DNA from: Pseudomonas sp. MWU13-2100
GTDB taxonomy: Bacteria > Pseudomonadota > Gammaproteobacteria > Pseudomonadales > Pseudomonadaceae
Assembly: GCF_023242365.1 (NCBI RefSeq)
Contig: NZ_JALLIX010000028.1
Location: 20,118-84,117 of the forward strand
Length of the DNA: 64,000 nt
Reading direction: 5' to 3'
Shown here: piece by piece, positions 59,622-64,000 of the stretch
How positions within the stretch are numbered: the first letter of the stretch is position 1
Layout of the letters: each line of letters starts with the position of its first letter
Translations under genes and position numbers: made by a program
The notes under the pieces: model-generated
The model's input: only the letters and a program-made list of their open reading frames with translations
Database searches by the model: none
Told to the model about the DNA's origin: nothing

Positions 59622-59653
59622 AACACCCTCGTTGTCGTTCCTGGAGAAACGCC

Positions 59654-60265
59654 ATGCGCCACCTGCTGCTCGCCCTGCCTTTTGCCCTGCTCCCGCTGGT
59701 TGCCGCCCAGGCTCAGGAAGCCCATGAACATGGCAGCCTCGGCGCCCACGAGCACGGCGTTGGCCGACTGAATGCGGCACTCGACGGCCAGACCCTGGAA
59801 CTGGAACTGCAAAGCCCGGCGATGAACCTGGTGGGCTTCGAACACCCGGCCACCACCGACGCCGACAAGGCCAAGGTCGCCGCCGCGCACGCGTTGCTGG
59901 AGAAGCCGCTGGAGCTGTTCAACCTGCCGAAAGCCGCCGGTTGCGTGGCGACTAACCAGGCACTGGAAAGCCCGCTGTTCGGCGATCCGGCACCTGAAGA
60001 CGCCGATGACGATGATGACGACGAGCACGCTCCTGAAACCACCGGCACCCCCCCGGCCGCCGGTGCCGAGCACCATCATGACCATAGCGAGATCCACGCC
60101 CGCTACCAGTTCACCTGCGCCACTCCGGCCGCGCTGAAGACCCTGGACCTGGGCCAGGTGTTCAAGACTTTCCCTGCTACCCACAAGATCCAGGTGCAGC
60201 TGATTTCCGGCAGTGGCCAACAAGGGGTTGACGCCACGCCAGAGGCTGCCACCCTGAAGTTCTGA
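59654..60265 (+). CDS. DUF2796 exported zinc-related protein
   Basis: The 203-residue exported protein has a signal peptide (RHLLLALPFALLPLVAAQAQ). The mature part is rich in likely metal ligands: EAHEHGSLGAHEHG at the start and an Asp/Glu/His-rich middle ending in EHHHDHSEIH. The DUF2796 pattern is visible in GVGRLNAALDGQTLELELQSP. It is the first gene of an operon with an ABC transporter and a DUF3299 protein, an arrangement tied to zinc limitation in pseudomonads. Confidence 0.88.
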   Translation: MRHLLLALPFALLPLVAAQAQEAHEHGSLGAHEHGVGRLNAALDGQTLELELQSPAMNLVGFEHPATTDADKAKVAAAHALLEKPLELFNLPKAAGCVATNQALESPLFGDPAPEDADDDDDDEHAPETTGTPPAAGAEHHHDHSEIHARYQFTCATPAALKTLDLGQVFKTFPATHKIQVQLISGSGQQGVDATPEAATLKF

Positions 60266-60297
60266 TCCATCTCCATCCGTGTAGGAATGGCGCTTGC

Positions 60298-60388
60298 CTG
60301 TGGGAGCGGAGCTTGCCCGCGAAAGAGACGACTCGGTCTTTCAGGAATACCGAGTTGCTCCCTTCGCGGGCAAGCTCCGCTCCCACAG
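60298..60388. repeat. REPIN inside the zinc-type operon
   Basis: CTGTGGGAGCGGAGC at 60298 and GCTCCGCTCCCACAG ending at 60388 form a long inverted pair with the shared arm CTTGCCCGCGAA. It lies between the DUF2796 and ABC ATPase genes. Confidence 0.88.
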
Positions 60389-60439
60389 GCAGATAAACAC
60401 CAATCCCACAACGAGCCCATCACCTGTGAATCGGCCTTT

Positions 60440-61150
60440 ATGACCCAAGCACTTATCGAACTGTCCGACCTGGGCTTCAATTGGCCCGGTCATCCACAGT
60501 TACTGGATATCCCGGCGTTCCGCCTGGAACCGGGCGAAACGCTGTTCCTCAAAGGCCCCAGCGGTAGCGGCAAGACCACCTTGCTGGGCCTTTTGGGCGG
60601 CGTGCAGAAACCCAGCCGGGGCAGCATCCGCCTGCTCGGCCAGGAACTGACCGAACTGGGCGCCGGTGCCCGCGACCGTTTTCGCGTCGATCACACCGGT
60701 TATATTTTCCAGCAGTTCAACCTGTTGCCGTTCCTCTCGGTCCGCGAGAACGTCGAACTGCCTTGCCACTTTTCCAAACTGCGCGCCAGCCGCGCGATCC
60801 AGCGCCACGGCAGCGCCGACCAGGCCGCCGCCACCTTGCTTGCCCACCTTGGCCTGAGCGACCCGGCCCTGCTGGAACGGCGTGCCGACTCGCTGTCCAT
60901 CGGCCAGCAACAACGGGTTGCCGCCGCCCGCGCCTTGATCGGCCAACCGGAGTTGGTGATCGCCGACGAGCCGACCTCGGCACTGGACTACGATGCCCGC
61001 GAAGCCTTTATCCGACTGCTGTTCGCCGAATGCCGCGAAGCCGGTTCCAGCCTGCTGTTCGTCAGCCATGACCAGAGCCTGGCCCCGCTGTTCGACCGTC
61101 ACCTGTCGCTGTCCGAATTGAATCGCGCGGCCACGCCCGCGGAGGTCTGA
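60440..61150 (+). CDS. ABC transporter ATP-binding protein, MacB/LolD type
   Basis: The 236-residue ATPase has Walker A KGPSGSGKTTLLGLLGG, Q-loop FQQFNLLPFLSVRENVELP, a modified signature LSIGQQQRVAAARAL and Walker B LVIADEPTSALD. The ATG at 60440 is chosen; an upstream extension of the frame runs through the REPIN. It pairs with the FtsX-type permease encoded 2 bases downstream. The pair probably moves a lipoprotein or a metal-loaded factor rather than free zinc; the cargo is unknown. Confidence 0.9.
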   Translation: MTQALIELSDLGFNWPGHPQLLDIPAFRLEPGETLFLKGPSGSGKTTLLGLLGGVQKPSRGSIRLLGQELTELGAGARDRFRVDHTGYIFQQFNLLPFLSVRENVELPCHFSKLRASRAIQRHGSADQAAATLLAHLGLSDPALLERRADSLSIGQQQRVAAARALIGQPELVIADEPTSALDYDAREAFIRLLFAECREAGSSLLFVSHDQSLAPLFDRHLSLSELNRAATPAEV

Positions 61151-61151
61151 G

Positions 61152-62417
61152 ATGTATCTGTTTCGTCTGGCCCTGGCCAGCTTGGCCAACCGCCGCTTTA
61201 CCGCCCTGCTCACGGCTTTCGCCATCGCCCTGTCGGTCTGCCTGCTGCTGGCCGTGGAGCGCGTGCGCACCGAAGCCCGCGCCAGCTTCGCCAGCACCAT
61301 CAGTGGCACCGACCTGATCGTCGGCGCCCGCTCGGGCTCGGTGAACCTGCTGCTGTACTCGGTGTTTCGCATCGGCAACGCCACCAATAACATCCGCTGG
61401 GACAGCTTCGAGCACTTCGCCAACAACCCGAAAGTGAAGTGGGCGATCCCGATGTCCCTCGGCGACTCCCATCGCGGCTACCGCGTCCTGGGCACCAACC
61501 AGGCCTATTTCGAGCATTACCAGTACGGCCACCAGCAGAACCTGCAACTGGCCGAAGGTCGCCCGTTCGCCACCGATCCGTTCGAGGTAGTGCTCGGCGC
61601 CGAGGTGGCCGACGCGCTGCACTACAAGCTCGGCGACAAGCTGGTGCTGGCCCATGGGGTGGCGGCCATCAGCCTGGTCAAGCATGACGACAAGCCCTTC
61701 ACCGTGGTCGGCATCCTCAAGCGCACCGGCACCCCGGTGGACCGCACGCTGCATATCAGCCTCGGCGGCATGGAGGCGATCCACATCGACTGGCACAACG
61801 GCGTACCAGCCCACGGCGCCGGACGCATCAGCGCCGACCAGGCCCGCAATATGGACCTGACGCCGCAAGCCATCACCGCTTTCATGCTCGGCCTCAACAA
61901 CAAGATCTCGACCTTCGCCCTGCAACGGGAGATCAACGAGTTCCGTGGCGAGCCGATGCTGGCAATCCTCCCGGGCGTGGCCTTGCAGGAGCTGTGGAGC
62001 CTGATGGGCACGGCGGAAAAGGCGCTGTTCGTGGTCTCACTGTTCGTGGTCCTGACCGGTTTGATCGGTATGCTCACGGCGATCCTCACCAGCCTCAACG
62101 AACGCCGCCGGGAGATGGCGATCCTGCGTTCGGTGGGCGCACGACCTTGGCATATCGCCAGTTTGCTGATCCTGGAAGCCTTTGCCCTGGCGCTGTCCGG
62201 GGTGGTGGCCGGGGTTGGCCTGTTGTATCTGTGTATCGCCCTGGCCCAGGGTTATGTGCAGTCGAACTACGGGCTGTACCTGCCACTGTCCTGGCCAAGC
62301 GAATATGAATGGACGCTGCTCGGCGGTATCCTCGTCGCCGCCCTGTTGATGGGCAGCGTGCCGGCGTGGCGCGCCTATCGACAATCCCTGGCCGACGGCC
62401 TGTCCATCCGTTTATGA
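61152..62417 (+). CDS. ABC transporter permease, FtsX/MacB type
   Basis: The 421-residue permease has an N-terminal membrane helix (LASLANRRFTALLTAFAIALSVCLLLAV), a large periplasmic domain (about residues 40-280) and three C-terminal helices (ALFVVSLFVVLTGLIGMLTAIL, LLILEAFALALSGVVAGVGLL, LLGGILVAALLMGSVPAW). The short ERRREMAILRSVGARPW coupling segment is typical. Its stop overlaps the next gene (ATGA). Confidence 0.9.
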   Translation: MYLFRLALASLANRRFTALLTAFAIALSVCLLLAVERVRTEARASFASTISGTDLIVGARSGSVNLLLYSVFRIGNATNNIRWDSFEHFANNPKVKWAIPMSLGDSHRGYRVLGTNQAYFEHYQYGHQQNLQLAEGRPFATDPFEVVLGAEVADALHYKLGDKLVLAHGVAAISLVKHDDKPFTVVGILKRTGTPVDRTLHISLGGMEAIHIDWHNGVPAHGAGRISADQARNMDLTPQAITAFMLGLNNKISTFALQREINEFRGEPMLAILPGVALQELWSLMGTAEKALFVVSLFVVLTGLIGMLTAILTSLNERRREMAILRSVGARPWHIASLLILEAFALALSGVVAGVGLLYLCIALAQGYVQSNYGLYLPLSWPSEYEWTLLGGILVAALLMGSVPAWRAYRQSLADGLSIRL

Positions 62418-62959
62418 GTGTTGCGATGAAGAATAAAGTCCTGGCTGGCGTGCTGTTGGCGCTGTGCGTGGTGACGGCCACGCCGCTGTGGGCCGATGAC
62501 AAACCCAGGGAGCTGGCCTGGCAGGACATGATTCCGCCCGATGCGCCGCCGGAAGTCCCGCAGATGACGCCGCTGCATGACCTGTCGAAAATCGGCAGCA
62601 TGGATATCGAGGCGGCGCCGGCGGCCAGGCAGTCGCTGTCCGATGCACCGGTGGTCAAGGCGCTGGACGGCCAGCATGTGCGTCTGCCCGGGTATATCGT
62701 GCCGCTGGAAGTGAACGAGGAAGGGCGGACCACGGAGTTCCTGCTGGTGCCGTATTTCGGCGCCTGCATCCATGTGCCGCCACCGCCGTCGAACCAGATC
62801 GTGCATGTGACCAGTGAGCTGGGGGTCAAGGTCGACGAGTTGTACCAGCCGTACTGGATTGAAGGCGACATGCAGGTCAAGCAGAGCACCAGCGATCTGG
62901 CGGATGCGGGGTACAGCATGGCGGCGCAGAAAATCTACGTGTACGAGTTGCCGGAGTAA
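62414..62959 (+). CDS. DUF3299 exported protein
   Basis: The 181-residue exported protein has a signal peptide (KNKVLAGVLLALCVVTATPLWA). The DUF3299 core is visible in LDGQHVRLPGYIVPLEVNEEG and FLLVPYFGACIHVPPPPSNQIVHV, where the Cys and His suggest metal binding. It is the last gene of the DUF2796-ABC-DUF3299 operon. The ATG at 62414 overlaps the permease stop; an ATG at 62426 is an alternative. Confidence 0.87.
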   Translation: MSVAMKNKVLAGVLLALCVVTATPLWADDKPRELAWQDMIPPDAPPEVPQMTPLHDLSKIGSMDIEAAPAARQSLSDAPVVKALDGQHVRLPGYIVPLEVNEEGRTTEFLLVPYFGACIHVPPPPSNQIVHVTSELGVKVDELYQPYWIEGDMQVKQSTSDLADAGYSMAAQKIYVYELPE

Positions 62960-62988
62960 AACCCGTCGCTCGGCGGTGGCTGCCCGGG

Positions 62989-63087
62989 CCTCTTCGCGGG
63001 CAAGCTCCGCTCCCACAGGTTTTGAATCGAGTCTGAGTCGGGGGCTCTACAGAACCTCTGTGGGAGCGGAGCTTGCCCGCGAAGAGG
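62989..63087. repeat. REPIN downstream of the zinc-type operon
   Basis: A near-perfect inverted pair: CCTCTTCGCGGGCAAG and on to GCTCCCACAG at 62989-63018, and its inverse complement at 63058-63087. It is the same class as at 60298 and in the tandem array at 58131. The rest of the gap to 63253 shows only the ompW upstream region. Confidence 0.9.
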
Positions 63088-63253
63088 TCGCCGGGAACAA
63101 CACAAAAGTTCCCGCTCCAGCCCGGCCATTGGCCTTTCATTGAGCCAGGTCAAAGATTGGCTCTGCTTTCCATTGAGCTGAGTCAAAAGCCGACCCGGCT
63201 CGCTCTTTACCATTGGACCCAGTGAATTTGAACCGTCCTTTGGAGCCCCCCCA

Positions 63254-63937
63254 ATGCACAAGTCCCTGCTCAGCGCCTCTCTCGTAGCGCTCGCCCTCGC
63301 CGCGCCCCTTGCCCACGCTCACCAGGCCGGTGATTTCATCGTCCGCGCCGGTACCGCCACCGTCGCACCCAACGACAGTAGCGGCGACCTGAGACTCGAC
63401 GGCGCAAAAGTCTCCGGCACCAAGGCCACGGTAGACAGCGACACCCAACTGGGCCTGGCCTTCGCCTATATGTTCACCGACCATATCGGCCTGGAACTGC
63501 TGGCCGCGACGCCTTTCCACCACGAAGTCGCCGTCAAGGGCCTCGGCCCGGCACTGGACGGCAAGTTGGGGGATATCAAGGAACTGCCGCCGACCCTGTC
63601 GCTGCAGTACTACCCGATGGAAGCCAGCTCGAAGTTCCAGCCTTACGCCGGTGTCGGCATCAACTACACCATGTTCTTCGGTGAAGACCTGACCAGCAAG
63701 CGCAAGGATGAAGGCTTCAGCAACATGAAGCTACAGAACTCGGTGGGCCTGGCCGGACAGTTGGGCTTCGACTACATGCTCACCGACCGCATGCTGCTCA
63801 ACGCTTCGGTCTGGTATATCGACATCGACACCAAGGCCACCATCGACGGCCCGACGGCCCTGGGCGTAGGCCAGACCAAGGTGGATGTGAAGGTCGACCC
63901 ATGGGTCTACATGGTCGGTATCGGCTACAAGTTCTAA
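63254..63937 (+). CDS. ompW: OmpW family outer-membrane porin
   Basis: The 227-residue protein has a signal peptide (HKSLLSASLVALALAAPLAHAH). The eight-stranded barrel pattern of OmpW follows: GDFIVRAGTATVAPN, LGLAFAYMFTDHIGLELLAATPF, YYPMEASSKFQPYAGVGINYT, and a C-terminal YMVGIGYKF ending in Phe, the usual barrel-assembly signal. It is a narrow hydrophobic channel of the outer membrane. It stands alone behind a long repeat-rich gap. Confidence 0.95.
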   Translation: MHKSLLSASLVALALAAPLAHAHQAGDFIVRAGTATVAPNDSSGDLRLDGAKVSGTKATVDSDTQLGLAFAYMFTDHIGLELLAATPFHHEVAVKGLGPALDGKLGDIKELPPTLSLQYYPMEASSKFQPYAGVGINYTMFFGEDLTSKRKDEGFSNMKLQNSVGLAGQLGFDYMLTDRMLLNASVWYIDIDTKATIDGPTALGVGQTKVDVKVDPWVYMVGIGYKF

Positions 63938-64000
63938 GCCGAATCACAGCCTGTGGCGAACGGACTTGCCACAAGAACGCGATACCAGCGTTCCATCCCC

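Overview
The window is chromosomal DNA of a Pseudomonas, most likely of the fluorescens group. Supporting signs are the dxs-ispA-xseB and nrdR-ribD-ribE-ribBA-ribH-nusB-thiL-pgpA gene orders, the REP/REPIN repeats with GTGGGAGC arms, the many small Pseudomonas-type families (DUF6124, DUF2796, DUF6429) and the high-GC codon use of most genes.

Bases 1-16200 hold a sensing module (periplasmic binding protein plus a truncated membrane sensor), a diguanylate cyclase, and a coherent amide-nitrogen locus: a urea/amide ABC transporter (11834 down to 6878), formamidase, FmdB zinc ribbon and aliphatic amidase (6559 down to 3897). Divergent from these lie a hybrid kinase whose sensor is an entire NCS1-type permease and a LuxR-type response regulator. 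One palindrome, TACGTCA-N2-TGACGTA, lies upstream of both the transporter and the formamidase and probably ties them into one regulon.

Bases 16200-33400 are an accessory island with visibly AT-richer stretches. It holds two DUF6124 cassettes plus two cassette relics, a HipBA toxin-antitoxin pair with four regularly spaced operator-like sites, a leucine-rich-repeat protein, a cytosine-methylase/Vsr cluster fused to a kinase-receiver relay, an orphan DarG C-terminal fragment, DUF2442 and DUF6429 genes, and an AbiE-type pair. Three structured leaders run through the island (16404-16607, 21546-21754, 29071-29288). Each has two hairpins with identical 8-nt loops, and an internal 7-mer that is the exact complement of loop positions 2-8. 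The 7-mer differs between copies but the three-way match is kept. The leaders precede two DUF6124 genes and one unrelated small gene. This is the strongest candidate for an undescribed system here.

Bases 33500-44000 carry a yfa-type operon (DUF2135, DUF2138, DUF1175, a bacterial alpha-2-macroglobulin, DUF2300, DUF2135). Bases 44600-57200 are housekeeping: isoprenoid precursors, riboflavin synthesis, NusB, ThiL, PgpA, NrdR. Bases 57200-64000 carry a YbbN-type thioredoxin, a nine-copy 118-bp tandem REP array, a probably Zur-controlled DUF2796/ABC/DUF3299 operon and an OmpW porin.
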